Below, one piece after another: positions 26,760 through 35,907 of a stretch of 64,000 nucleotides of DNA; position 1 is the first letter of the stretch; each line of letters opens with the position of its first letter. Position numbers and translations under genes: made by a program. A model generated the notes under the pieces. It had not been told where the DNA came from and did not search any database. It worked only from the letters and a program-made list of their open reading frames with translations. This DNA comes from Denitrificimonas halotolerans (GTDB lineage: Bacteria > Pseudomonadota > Gammaproteobacteria > Pseudomonadales > Pseudomonadaceae). The stretch lies in assembly GCF_034259425.1 (NCBI RefSeq), contig NZ_JAXIVU010000013.1, positions 4,613 to 68,612 of the forward strand. The letters are read 5' to 3'.

Positions 26760-27827
26760 TTAACCTTGGTGATATTTAGCAGAAAGGTCATGCACTGCAT
26801 TGATGAATGCACCAGCATGTTCAGGTTTGACTTCAGGGGTAATACCGTGGCCGAGGTTGAAAACATGGCCAGGACCCGAACCGTAGCTTTCTAAAATACG
26901 GCCTACTTCTGTTTCAATAGCAGCAGGGTTTGCATATAAAACAGTTGGATCCATATTACCTTGTAGGGCAACTTTATCGCCGACACGTTTACGGGCTTCT
27001 CCCATATCACAAGTCCAGTCTAAACCTAGAGCTTCAACACCAGTGTTTGCCATGGATTCGAGCCATAGGCCACCACCTTTTGTGAATAGAATCACAGGGA
27101 CACGACGGCCTTCATGTTCACGGATTAAACCGTCAACGATTTTCTGCATATAGGCTAAAGAGAACTCTTGGTATGCTGCTGAAGATAAGCTACCACCCCA
27201 GCTATCAAAGATTTGCACTGCTTGTGCACCGGCTAAGATTTGCGCGTTAAGATAAGTGGTCACTGATTGAGCCAACTTATCTAGCAGCATATGCATAGCT
27301 TGCGGATTATCGTAAAGCAGGGCTTTACTTTTGCGGAAGTCTTTTGAAGAACCACCTTCAACCATGTAAGTAGCAAGAGTCCAAGGGCTGCCAGCAAAAC
27401 CAATCAGGGGTACGCGTCCGTTTAATTCATGACGAATAGTGCGCACAGCATCCATGACATAACCGAGATCTTTTTCAGGGTCAGGGATGGGTAGCGCTTC
27501 AATGGCTTCAGGGGTGTCAACAATTTTTTTGAACTTAGGACCCTCACCTGTTTCGAAGTATAGACCTAAGCCCATTGCGTCGGGGATGGTTAAAATATCT
27601 GAAAAAAGAATCGCGGCATCGAGTGGGAAGCGTTCTAATGGTTGTAAAGTTACTTCGCAAGCCATTTCAGGATTCATGCATAAAGACATAAAGTCTCCTG
27701 CACGTGTACGGCTCGCTCTATACTCTGGTAAGTAGCGGCCTGCCTGACGCATCATCCATACAGGTGTAACATCAACCGGCTGCTTGAGCAGGGCGCGGAG
27801 AAAACGATCATTTTTCAGAGCAGTCAT
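26760..27827 (-). CDS. hemE: Uroporphyrinogen decarboxylase
   Basis: Cytoplasmic enzyme that removes four carboxyl groups from uroporphyrinogen III to give coproporphyrinogen III in heme synthesis. It has 355 residues from the ATG at 27827 (MTALKNDRFLRALLKQPVD); a TTG 12 bases upstream is not needed. Signatures are PVWMMRQAGRYLPEYR at about residues 21-36, ILFSDILTIPDAMG near 75 and FNLGHGITPEV at the C-terminus. It forms a single-gene unit on the minus strand. Confidence 0.97.
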   Translation of the reverse strand: MTALKNDRFLRALLKQPVDVTPVWMMRQAGRYLPEYRASRTRAGDFMSLCMNPEMACEVTLQPLERFPLDAAILFSDILTIPDAMGLGLYFETGEGPKFKKIVDTPEAIEALPIPDPEKDLGYVMDAVRTIRHELNGRVPLIGFAGSPWTLATYMVEGGSSKDFRKSKALLYDNPQAMHMLLDKLAQSVTTYLNAQILAGAQAVQIFDSWGGSLSSAAYQEFSLAYMQKIVDGLIREHEGRRVPVILFTKGGGLWLESMANTGVEALGLDWTCDMGEARKRVGDKVALQGNMDPTVLYANPAAIETEVGRILESYGSGPGHVFNLGHGITPEVKPEHAGAFINAVHDLSAKYHQG

Positions 27828-27999
27828 ATTAGCGTCCAATAGAGATTAATAGGTTATTGTCGCAAATTTGCTTACCAAAGGCACGAATCACCAGGAAAGT
27901 GTGTAGTAAGCAGAGTTTAGGTCAACTGCAACAATAGGCTTGTTAAGGTACTAGTCTAGCGCATCATACACTTATAAGCATATTAGCTAGGGGCTGAGA

Positions 28000-28617
28000 A
28001 TGAAGAATACATTGATCGATGACAGTTTATTTGTAGTGGCGGCAGAAGGTGATGGTCAGAGAGGAATGCCTGAGCATGCTGTGCTGCAGCGTTCTATTTT
28101 TCCGCCCTTTCCTGAGCATTACCAGTGCGTATTATTTGGGATGGGCTGCTTTTGGGGAGCTGAGCGTCGATTTTGGCAGCAGCGCGGCGTGTATACTACG
28201 GCTGTGGGGTATGCTGGTGGTAACACACTCAAACCCAACTATGAGCAGGTATGCAGTGGTTTAACCGAGCATGCTGAAGTTGTATTGGTTGTTTTTGACC
28301 CATCAGAGATCTCTTTCTCTGAACTGTTACAAGTATTTTGGCAGTCACATGATCCAACCCAAGGAATGCGTCAAGGCAATGATGTGGGCAGCCAATATCG
28401 TTCAGTGATTTACTGTATGAGTCGAGAGCAATTAGAAGAAGCGCAAGCCAGTTGTGTACATTATCAAAAACGTTTAATCACTGCTGGTGGTGCCAGTATC
28501 ACAACCGACATAGAAATGGCTCCTGTATTTTATTACGCCGAAACCATGCATCAGCAATCCCTTGCTCATAACCCACAAGGTTACTGTGGTCTTCGTGGGA
28601 CTGGGGTGATGTATTAA
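28000..28617 (+). CDS. msrA: Peptide methionine sulfoxide reductase MsrA
   Basis: Repairs the S-epimer of methionine sulfoxide using a catalytic cysteine. It has 205 residues. The motif GMGCFWGAERRFW places the catalytic Cys at residue 50. VGYAGG and the block GNDVGSQYRSVIYC follow, then the C-terminal YCGLRGTG with a possible resolving cysteine. The pseudomonad-type N-terminal extension of about 40 residues is present. AGGGGC precedes the ATG. It is divergent from hemE. Confidence 0.95.
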   Translation: MKNTLIDDSLFVVAAEGDGQRGMPEHAVLQRSIFPPFPEHYQCVLFGMGCFWGAERRFWQQRGVYTTAVGYAGGNTLKPNYEQVCSGLTEHAEVVLVVFDPSEISFSELLQVFWQSHDPTQGMRQGNDVGSQYRSVIYCMSREQLEEAQASCVHYQKRLITAGGASITTDIEMAPVFYYAETMHQQSLAHNPQGYCGLRGTGVMY

Positions 28618-28621
28618 GGAT

Positions 28622-28671
28622 TAACTACCCACCACTTTAGAGGTGAGGGAATTCTGCTAGGTCATTGTTAA
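28622..28671. repeat. Isolated IS200-like end hairpin relic
   Basis: AACTACCCACCACTTTAGA, then GGTGAGGGAATTCTGCTAG and GTCATTGTTAAAAC, closely resembles the sequences flanking the tnpA relic at about 14551-14590 and 15220-15262. CCCACC and GGTGAGGG can pair around the CTTTAGA loop. There is no reading frame here, so it appears to be a lone end of an otherwise lost element. A DnaA box on the minus strand (28678-28686) lies just beyond it. Confidence 0.5.
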
Positions 28672-28732
28672 AACGGTTGTGGATAAGTTGCCTAGGCTGT
28701 TTTGAGTATTGGCTAGGATCAATATATGTTTA

Positions 28733-28772
28733 AACGACCAGCCTATATTTTCTAGGACTGGCCGTTTATAGG
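28733..28772 (-). terminator. Terminator-like hairpin after the first acyl-CoA dehydrogenase gene
   Basis: On the minus strand CGGCCAGTCCTA and TAGGCTGGTCG form an imperfect stem, followed by TTTAAAC. It starts a few bases after the stop at 28776. Confidence 0.5.
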
Positions 28773-28775
28773 GAG

Positions 28776-30554
28776 TTAGAACTGCTCAGGGGCTAACAAG
28801 TATAAGCTTTCACTACCAGCTTTGACTGAGCTAGTAAGCGAATGGATACGCGGTAATAAGCGAGCAAAGAAGAAGCGCGCTGTACCTAGTTTACTAGCAT
28901 AGAAGTCATCTTCTTTTTCTTTATCTTGTGCTGCAGCTGCCATCATTGCCCACATATAAGCATAGGCTGTATAACCAAAGACGTGTAAGTATTCAACAGA
29001 GGCAGCACCAATTTCATTTGGATTGGTTTGAGCTTGTTCAAGTAACCAAGCAGTTAAATCATCGAGATTTACAATGGCTGTTTTAAGCGGTTCAGTGAAT
29101 TCAGAAAGCTTATTATCGGCAGTAGCGATAAAGGCTTTAACCTCATCAGAAAAATGTCGGTAAAAAACGCCACCGTTGGCCACGACCTTACGGCCAGCCA
29201 AGTCTAACGACTGAATACCGTTGGTGCCTTCGTAAATTTGTGTAATACGACAGTCACGAATCAGCTGTTCTTGACCCCATTCACGTACATAACCATGACC
29301 GCCAAAAACTTGCTGACCATGAATAGTGGATTCTAAACCAACGTCTGTTAAAAATGCTTTAGCAATGGGGGTTAATAAAGCGACTAATTCTGCTCCACGC
29401 TTTTGCATTTCTATGTCGTCACTGTATTTTGCAATGTCCAGTTGCATGGCTACGTAGCTTGAGAAGGCACGTCCTCCTTCATTGAAGGCTTTCATGGTAA
29501 GTAGCATGCGGCGTACATCAGGGTGAACTATGATTGGGTCAGCTTGTTTGTCAGGTGCTACGGTGCCGCTTGGGGCTCGGCTTTGGATACGATCTTTAGC
29601 GTATTCAATGGCGCTCTGGTAAGAACGTTCACCTAAAGATAAACCTTGGATGCCAACACCTAGACGCTCATAGTTCATCATAGTGAACATTGCTGCTAAG
29701 CCTTTGTTGGGCGCATCAATGATATAGCCGGTAGCGTTATCGAAATTCATAACACAAGTAGCTGAACCATTGATTCCCATTTTATGTTCAATTGAGCCAC
29801 AGGATAAGTTGTTAGCTTCACCGAGAGATCCATCATCTTTGACCATTATTTTAGGGACTAAAAATAATGAAATGCCTTTAGCGCCAGCAGGGGCGTCAGG
29901 TAGTTTAGCTAGCACTAAATGGATGATATTTTCGGTAAGGTCATGCTCACCACCAGTGATGAAAATTTTGGTACCGGTGATTTTGTAGCTGCCATCAACT
30001 TGTGGTTCTGCTTTAGTACGAATAATGCCGAGATCTGTACCTGCATGGGGCTCAGTTAAGCACATTGAACCGGCCCACGAGCCGTTATACATGTTTGGCA
30101 AGTATTTTTCTTTTAAAGCTTCACTGGCATGCGCATGGATTGATAAACACGCGCCAGCAGTCAGCATTGGGTATAAGCCAAATGACAAGTTGGCAGAGTT
30201 AATCATCTCTTCAATTTGTGCAGTGATCATTTTAGGCATGCCCATGCCGCCAAACTGAGGGTCACCACCGACTCCGACCCAGCCTCCCTCAGCATAGGTT
30301 TTATAGGCTTCAATAAAACCTGCTGGAGTGGTGACTACACCATCATTCCATTTGCAGCCTTCTTCATCACCGATACGGTTGGTAGGTGCAATGGAGCCTT
30401 CAGCAACTTTACCAGCTTCTTCTAAGATGGCGCTGGCTGTTTCAGTATCAACGCTTTCTGCCAATGCAGGAAGTCGCTCCCAAAGCTTACCTGCTTCGAA
30501 CACTTCGTTGAGTACAAAACTCATGTCACGTAAAGGTGCTTTGTAGTCGGCCAT
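28776..30554 (-). CDS. Acyl-CoA dehydrogenase (long form, ~600 aa)
   Basis: FAD enzyme that introduces the alpha-beta double bond in acyl-CoA. It has 592 residues, in the long bacterial class with an extra C-terminal domain. The middle domain has GSMCLTEPHAGTDLGIIRTKA and ITGTKIFITGGEHDL; the C-terminal catalytic region has GGHGYVREWGQEQLIRDCRITQIYEGTNGIQ, where Glu of YEGT is the expected catalytic base. The protein is closely related to its neighbour at 30782-32587, an apparent tandem duplication. The two genes are separated by a terminator and are likely transcribed separately. Chain-length preference cannot be read from sequence. Confidence 0.9.
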   Translation of the reverse strand: MADYKAPLRDMSFVLNEVFEAGKLWERLPALAESVDTETASAILEEAGKVAEGSIAPTNRIGDEEGCKWNDGVVTTPAGFIEAYKTYAEGGWVGVGGDPQFGGMGMPKMITAQIEEMINSANLSFGLYPMLTAGACLSIHAHASEALKEKYLPNMYNGSWAGSMCLTEPHAGTDLGIIRTKAEPQVDGSYKITGTKIFITGGEHDLTENIIHLVLAKLPDAPAGAKGISLFLVPKIMVKDDGSLGEANNLSCGSIEHKMGINGSATCVMNFDNATGYIIDAPNKGLAAMFTMMNYERLGVGIQGLSLGERSYQSAIEYAKDRIQSRAPSGTVAPDKQADPIIVHPDVRRMLLTMKAFNEGGRAFSSYVAMQLDIAKYSDDIEMQKRGAELVALLTPIAKAFLTDVGLESTIHGQQVFGGHGYVREWGQEQLIRDCRITQIYEGTNGIQSLDLAGRKVVANGGVFYRHFSDEVKAFIATADNKLSEFTEPLKTAIVNLDDLTAWLLEQAQTNPNEIGAASVEYLHVFGYTAYAYMWAMMAAAAQDKEKEDDFYASKLGTARFFFARLLPRIHSLTSSVKAGSESLYLLAPEQF

Positions 30555-30710
30555 GTGGAAGTCCTCTTGATTACGCCAGTTAGGCTGTGTAAAGACACAA
30601 TATCAGGCTGTTTATTTTAGTAAGGGTTGTTCGTATTTTGAGTGTACATTAATAAACTTTTAAAACTAACAAGCTCTTTTTATGACTAAATAGTTTTGTT
30701 TGTTTTAATA

Positions 30711-30757
30711 AAAAACCCGTTAAATGAGATGTATCAAACACTTCATTCAACGGGTTG
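30711..30757 (-). terminator. Rho-independent terminator of the second acyl-CoA dehydrogenase gene
   Basis: AACCCGTTGAATGA and TCATTTAACGGGTT pair on the minus strand (30743-30756 with 30714-30727), followed by a T tract. It lies 25 bases after the stop at 30782 and isolates the two paralogous genes. Confidence 0.8.
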
Positions 30758-30781
30758 TTAAGGTTTTAGTGTGTTTAAGGA

Positions 30782-32587
30782 TTAATAGCTCAGAGCAAAG
30801 TCTTCTTCGGCCATATCCATTAAGTTATCTGCGCCTGACAGCATTGCAGCTACATGAGCACGAGTGCGTGGTAGTAATCGTGCAAAGTAGAAGCGAGCAG
30901 TTTGGATTTTAGCTTTGTAGAAAGCTTCTTCATCGGTACCTGCAGCAAGCTTTTCTGTTGCAACACGAGCCATGTCAGCCCAGAAATAGGCTAAGCAGGC
31001 ATAACCACTGTACATCAAGTAGTCGACTGATGCTGCACCAACTTCTTCACGATTTTTCATGGCTGCCATCCCCACTTTCATGGTGATTTCGCCCCACTCT
31101 TTATTGATCTCGGCGAGTGGTGTAATGAACTCTTTAAGTGCTTCATTTTCTTCATTGGTTTTGCAGAACTTATGCACAACCTTGGTAAAGCCTTTTAAGG
31201 TTTCACCTTGGGTCATCAGAACTTTACGACCAAGTAAGTCCAACGCTTGAATACCAGTGGTGCCTTCATACAGCATAGAAATACGGCTATCACGTACGTT
31301 TTGTTCCATCCCCCACTCAGAGATATAGCCATGACCACCGTAAATTTGTACGCCGTGGTTAGCTGATTCAAAACCTACTTCAGTCATAAAGGCTTTAGCG
31401 ATCGGAGTTAATAATGCCAGCATCGAATCAGCAGCGATACGCTCATTTTCGTCAGTGCTGCGCTGCATAATATCGACTTGTTGAGCTGCATAGTACAGTA
31501 GTGCACGATTACCTTCGGTGAAGGCCTTGATGGTGAGCAGCATGCGACGTACATCAGGGTGCACAATAATGGGGTCAGCTGCTTTTTCAGGTGCTTTTGC
31601 CCCTGTTAATGAGCGCATCTGGAGGCGTTCGCGGGCATACTCGATACCACCTTGAAAAGCTACTTCAGAGTGGGCTAAACCTTGCAGTGCAGTACCCAAG
31701 CGGGCTGTATTCATAAAGGTGAACATGCAGTTCAACCCTTTGTTCTCCGGGCCAATAAGGAAGCCTTTGGCGTTATCAAAATTCATTACGCAAGTTGCGT
31801 TACCGTGGATACCCATCTTGTGTTCAATAGAGCCACATTGCACGCCGTTGTTATCACCAGCGTTTCCCTCTGCATCAGGTAAACGCTTAGGTACGATGAA
31901 CAGTGAGATACCTTTGGTACCTTCTGGGGCACCGGTAATACGTGCTAATACGATGTGCACAATGTTGTCCGCTAGGTCATGTTCGCCTGCAGAGATAAAG
32001 ATTTTGGTGCCACTAATAGCATAACTGCCGTCTTCTTGGGGCTCTGCTTTTGTACGCAGTAGACCTAGATCGGTTCCGCAGTGAGATTCTGTAAGACACA
32101 TGGTACCTGTCCACTCACCTGATACCAGTTTTGTTAAGTAAGTGGCTTGCTGTTCTTCAGTACCGTGAGCATGCAAGGTGTTCATAGCACCATGAGAGAG
32201 ACCTGGGTACATTCCCCATGACCAGTTTGCTTGCCCCACCATTTCACTGATGGTCATCCCCAATGATTCTGGTAAACCTTGACCACCATAGGCGACATCA
32301 TGAGCAAGGCTCGGCCAGCCACCTTCAACGTACTGTTGATAAGCTTCTTTAAAGCCTGTAGGGGTTTTAACGCCTTCTGCAGACCAAGTACAGCCTTCTG
32401 TATCACCGACACGGTTCAGTGGGGCAATTACGTTTTCACAGAATTTTGCGCCTTCTTCAAGAATGGCGCTGACCATATCTGGAGTTGCGTCTTCGCAGCC
32501 AGGCAGATTTGCATAGTGTTCTGGGTACCCGAGCAACTCATCACGAATGAAGCGGATGTCGCGCAAGGGAGCTTTGTATTCAGCCAT
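30782..32587 (-). CDS. Acyl-CoA dehydrogenase (long form, ~600 aa), paralog
   Basis: A 601-residue paralog of the protein at 28776-30554 with the same architecture: GTMCLTESHCGTDLGLLRTKA, ISGTKIFISAGEHDL and GGHGYISEWGMEQNVRDSRISMLYEGTTGIQ with the catalytic Glu in YEGT. The N-terminus MAEYKAPLRDIRF is near-identical in form to that of its neighbour. The two probably act in fatty-acid beta-oxidation on different chain lengths, which is inference from pseudomonad relatives. Confidence 0.9.
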   Translation of the reverse strand: MAEYKAPLRDIRFIRDELLGYPEHYANLPGCEDATPDMVSAILEEGAKFCENVIAPLNRVGDTEGCTWSAEGVKTPTGFKEAYQQYVEGGWPSLAHDVAYGGQGLPESLGMTISEMVGQANWSWGMYPGLSHGAMNTLHAHGTEEQQATYLTKLVSGEWTGTMCLTESHCGTDLGLLRTKAEPQEDGSYAISGTKIFISAGEHDLADNIVHIVLARITGAPEGTKGISLFIVPKRLPDAEGNAGDNNGVQCGSIEHKMGIHGNATCVMNFDNAKGFLIGPENKGLNCMFTFMNTARLGTALQGLAHSEVAFQGGIEYARERLQMRSLTGAKAPEKAADPIIVHPDVRRMLLTIKAFTEGNRALLYYAAQQVDIMQRSTDENERIAADSMLALLTPIAKAFMTEVGFESANHGVQIYGGHGYISEWGMEQNVRDSRISMLYEGTTGIQALDLLGRKVLMTQGETLKGFTKVVHKFCKTNEENEALKEFITPLAEINKEWGEITMKVGMAAMKNREEVGAASVDYLMYSGYACLAYFWADMARVATEKLAAGTDEEAFYKAKIQTARFYFARLLPRTRAHVAAMLSGADNLMDMAEEDFALSY

Positions 32588-32863
32588 AGCTATAAACCTC
32601 TACAGTGGAGACTTTTTTATATTAATTAGACCTAGCTCATTGATTTTAGGCCTGCATTGAGCAGCACAATGATGAGTGCTCATAAATAACTTAATCAAAC
32701 GACTGTTTGAAACTTACGACTCAATCGTATTCTTGTCAAGCATTGCTCGTGCCTTTATTTGATTTTGTATGAAATGGACGGATTGAGTAAAAATTCCACA
32801 ATAGGTACAAGCAAGGTATAACACAGTTCCTTATGGAGATTTTCACTGTGGATAAGAAAACAA

Positions 32864-33754
32864 TTAAATGTTATCCACAAGCCATTGGGCTAACTGCTCT
32901 GCCCTTTTCTCGTGTTGTCCTTTACGTGTGAGTAGTACTAATTTAGCGGAGGTTTCAACAAAGCCCCATGGTGCGATCAGACGACCGTTGGCAATGTCAT
33001 TGCGGACAATATGCTCTGGGGCAATGGCAACTCCTAGGCCGGCCATTGCCGCTTCTAGTAAGTAGTAAAGGTGCTCAAACTCCTGTGCATAAGTGATACT
33101 TTCCAATGGTAGTTTTTGAGCTTTAGCCCAATCAGGCCAAGCTTGGGGTCTAGAGCGGGTAAACAGTAAAGGTTCATTGAACACCTGCCTAGGGTTCGTT
33201 TGTTGCAGTACGCGTGCCTGTGGATAAAAAGGGCTGAGGACTGGTCCAATACGTTCATTATCCAGTGGGTAGACTTGCATATCATCAGGGTAAGGAGCAC
33301 TCAAAAAAACCAAACTGGCATTGGCATCTGTTTGTTGTAAGTGACTGTCGTCCCCTGTGTTGGTGATCACTTGCAGTCGTAAGTCAGGTAGGTCACTTTG
33401 CAATTGTTCAAGACGTGGAATGAGCCATCGGGCCAGTAAGCTACCTGGACAAGCTAAAACAAATGGTGCTTGCTGGATTTGGTGGCGAATGTCTAAACAA
33501 GCATGGTGAATTAAAGCAAAAGCAGCGTTGCTAGCCTCATATAAATGGGTACCTGAATCTGTGAGTTTAATGCCGCGACCATGCTTCGCAAGTAAGGTGA
33601 CTCCTAGGTATTCTTCCAATTGTTTAACTTGCCGGCTCACTGCGCCGTGAGTTACGTTCAGCTCTTTCGCTGCTAAGCTAATACTTTGTAAACGAGCACT
33701 GACTTCAAAAGCTTTTAAAGCGTTCAATGGCGGTAAATTAAAATGATTCAACAT
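32864..33754 (-). CDS. trpI: LysR-type regulator TrpI
   Basis: Activator of trpBA in pseudomonads, responding to indoleglycerol phosphate. It has 296 residues. The helix-turn-helix is in LQSISLAAKELNVTHGAVSRQVKQLEEYLGVTLL (about residues 22-55, in two adjoining segments). The ligand-binding domain follows, with VLACPGSLLARWLIPRLEQL and FEHLYYLLEAAMAGLGVAIAP, both typical of TrpI. The gene is divergent from trpB with a 108-bp gap where the operators should lie. Its last codons include a DnaA box (32871-32879). Confidence 0.93.
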   Translation of the reverse strand: MLNHFNLPPLNALKAFEVSARLQSISLAAKELNVTHGAVSRQVKQLEEYLGVTLLAKHGRGIKLTDSGTHLYEASNAAFALIHHACLDIRHQIQQAPFVLACPGSLLARWLIPRLEQLQSDLPDLRLQVITNTGDDSHLQQTDANASLVFLSAPYPDDMQVYPLDNERIGPVLSPFYPQARVLQQTNPRQVFNEPLLFTRSRPQAWPDWAKAQKLPLESITYAQEFEHLYYLLEAAMAGLGVAIAPEHIVRNDIANGRLIAPWGFVETSAKLVLLTRKGQHEKRAEQLAQWLVDNI

Positions 33755-33862
33755 GTGAGTTTTCCTAACCTATTACTGCAATGATATCGCTTTTCCTGAA
33801 TCAAGCTATCAGGTACTTTAGTTAACATAGCAATGACATTTAATTTAATTGTGGAGCGGGTA

Positions 33863-35074
33863 ATGAGTTCATTTAGTAATGGTCCCGATGAGCGTGGTCT
33901 ATTTGGCGAGTATGGTGGTCTTTTTGTTGCAGAAACATTGATGCCATTGATTCTTGAATTGGGCCGCGAGTATGACAAGGCTAAAACGGATCAAACGTTC
34001 CAAAATGAATTGGCTTATTTTCAACGTGACTATGTTGGCCGTCCAAGCCCGCTGTACTTTGCCGAGCGTTTAACTGAGCACTGTGGCGGTGCAAAAATAT
34101 TTTTGAAGCGTGAAGAATTGAATCACACCGGTGCACATAAAATTAACAATTGCATTGGGCAGATTTTGTTGGCGCGCCGTATGGGGAAAAAACGCATTAT
34201 TGCCGAAACGGGTGCAGGTATGCACGGTGTAGCCACTGCCACTGTTGCTGCTCGTTTTGGTATGCAATGTGTGATTTATATGGGCACCACGGATATTGAC
34301 CGGCAGCAGGCGAACGTATTTCGTATGAAATTACTAGGTGCTGAAGTACGCCCTGTAGTTGCAGGTACTGGTACTTTGAAAGATGCGATGAATGAAGCTT
34401 TGCGTGACTGGGTCACCAATGTGGAGGATACCTATTATTTGATTGGTACTGTAGCCGGTCCTCACCCGTTCCCTGCTATGGTGCGTGACTTCCAAGCTGT
34501 GATTGGTAAAGAAACCCGTGCACAACTGCAAGAACAGGAAGGCCGTCTCCCTGACAGTTTAGTGGCGTGTATTGGCGGTGGCTCCAATGCTTTAGGTTTA
34601 TTCCATCCTTTCCTTGATGATGCAAGCGTTAAGATTATTGGTGTCGAGGCTGCTGGGCGAGGTTTGAAAACTGGTCAACACGCGGCAAGTTTGCAAGGTG
34701 GATTACCTGGTGTATTACATGGAAATCGCACCTATTTACTGCAAGATGAAGATGGCCAGATTTTAGATGCTCACTCAATTTCAGCTGGCTTGGATTACCC
34801 TGGTATTGGTCCTGAGCATTCATGGTTGCATGATATTGGTCGTGTGGAGTACACCTCCATTGAAGATGATGAAGCCATGCAAGCATTCCATTTATGCTGC
34901 AAGTTAGAGGGCATTATTCCTGCGCTAGAATCTTCGCATGCGTTAGCAGAGGTGTTCAAACGTGCTCCAGAGCTGCCGAAAGATCATTTAATGGTGGTCA
35001 ATTTATCTGGTCGCGGTGATAAAGATATGCAAACAGTCATGCATTATTTTGAACAACAGGAGCAGTCAGTATGA
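33863..35074 (+). CDS. trpB: Tryptophan synthase beta chain
   Basis: PLP enzyme that condenses indole and serine to tryptophan. It has 403 residues from the ATG at 33863, preceded by GGAG; the upstream ATG at 33833 gives a non-conserved extension. The PLP lysine is in HTGAHKINNC (Lys93). The phosphate-binding GGGSNA block is present (ACIGGGSNALGLFHPF). It overlaps trpA by 4 bases, as is standard for the coupled alpha/beta pair. Confidence 0.98.
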   Translation: MSSFSNGPDERGLFGEYGGLFVAETLMPLILELGREYDKAKTDQTFQNELAYFQRDYVGRPSPLYFAERLTEHCGGAKIFLKREELNHTGAHKINNCIGQILLARRMGKKRIIAETGAGMHGVATATVAARFGMQCVIYMGTTDIDRQQANVFRMKLLGAEVRPVVAGTGTLKDAMNEALRDWVTNVEDTYYLIGTVAGPHPFPAMVRDFQAVIGKETRAQLQEQEGRLPDSLVACIGGGSNALGLFHPFLDDASVKIIGVEAAGRGLKTGQHAASLQGGLPGVLHGNRTYLLQDEDGQILDAHSISAGLDYPGIGPEHSWLHDIGRVEYTSIEDDEAMQAFHLCCKLEGIIPALESSHALAEVFKRAPELPKDHLMVVNLSGRGDKDMQTVMHYFEQQEQSV

Positions 35075-35880
35075 GTCGTATTGAAAGATGTTTTGCCAAG
35101 CTCAAACAACAAAACCGGGCAGCCTTAGTAACTTTTGTGACCGCTGGTGACCCTGATTACGATACGGCAATGCGTATTTTTAAAGGTCTACCCGAAGCTG
35201 GCGCTGATGTTATTGAGCTTGGGATGCCTTTTACGGACCCCATGGCTGACGGTCCTGTGATTCAGTTGGCTAACTTACGTTCGTTAAAAAACGGGCAAAA
35301 TTTAGCCAAAACCTTGCAGATGGTGACTGAGTTCCGTCAAGACAACCAGCACACTCCTGTGGTGTTGATGGGCTACTTCAATCCAATTCATCATTATGGT
35401 GTGTCGCGTTTTATTGCAGACGCTAAAACAGCAGGTGTTGATGGTTTGATTATTGTTGATTTGCCACCAGAGCATAACGACATGTTTTGTGACCCTGCTC
35501 AAGCTGCCGGTTTAGACTTTATTCGTTTGACCACCCCCACTACTGATGATGTACGTTTGCCTACAGTGCTGAATAACAGTTCGGGTTTTGTGTACTACGT
35601 TTCTGTCGCTGGGGTAACAGGTGGTAAGTCCGCCACTATGGAGCACATTGAAGAAGCGGTGGCACGGTTACGACGTCATACAGAACTGCCGGTGTGTATT
35701 GGTTTTGGTATTCGTACAGCAGAACATGCAGCCAAGATTGCACGCTTAGCTGACGGTGCTGTTGTGGGATCTGCATTTGTCGAATTGATTGAGCAGGCAG
35801 CGAATGCAGATGAAGCAGTAAATGCTGTACTTACACGTTGCCGTGCTATTGCTGAAGGTGTCCACAGTGCGCGTGGGTAG
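35071..35880 (+). CDS. trpA: Tryptophan synthase alpha chain
   Basis: Cleaves indoleglycerol phosphate to indole, which passes through a tunnel to TrpB. It has 269 residues. The catalytic Glu49 and Asp60 are in VIELGMPFTDPMADGPVIQ. The phosphate-binding Gly-rich segments GFGIRTAEHA and GAVVGSAFVE are present. It starts inside the end of trpB (ATGA overlap). Confidence 0.98.
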   Translation: MSRIERCFAKLKQQNRAALVTFVTAGDPDYDTAMRIFKGLPEAGADVIELGMPFTDPMADGPVIQLANLRSLKNGQNLAKTLQMVTEFRQDNQHTPVVLMGYFNPIHHYGVSRFIADAKTAGVDGLIIVDLPPEHNDMFCDPAQAAGLDFIRLTTPTTDDVRLPTVLNNSSGFVYYVSVAGVTGGKSATMEHIEEAVARLRRHTELPVCIGFGIRTAEHAAKIARLADGAVVGSAFVELIEQAANADEAVNAVLTRCRAIAEGVHSARG

Positions 35881-35907
35881 CGCACTGTAGGTTCCAAAGG
35901 TAAAGAC

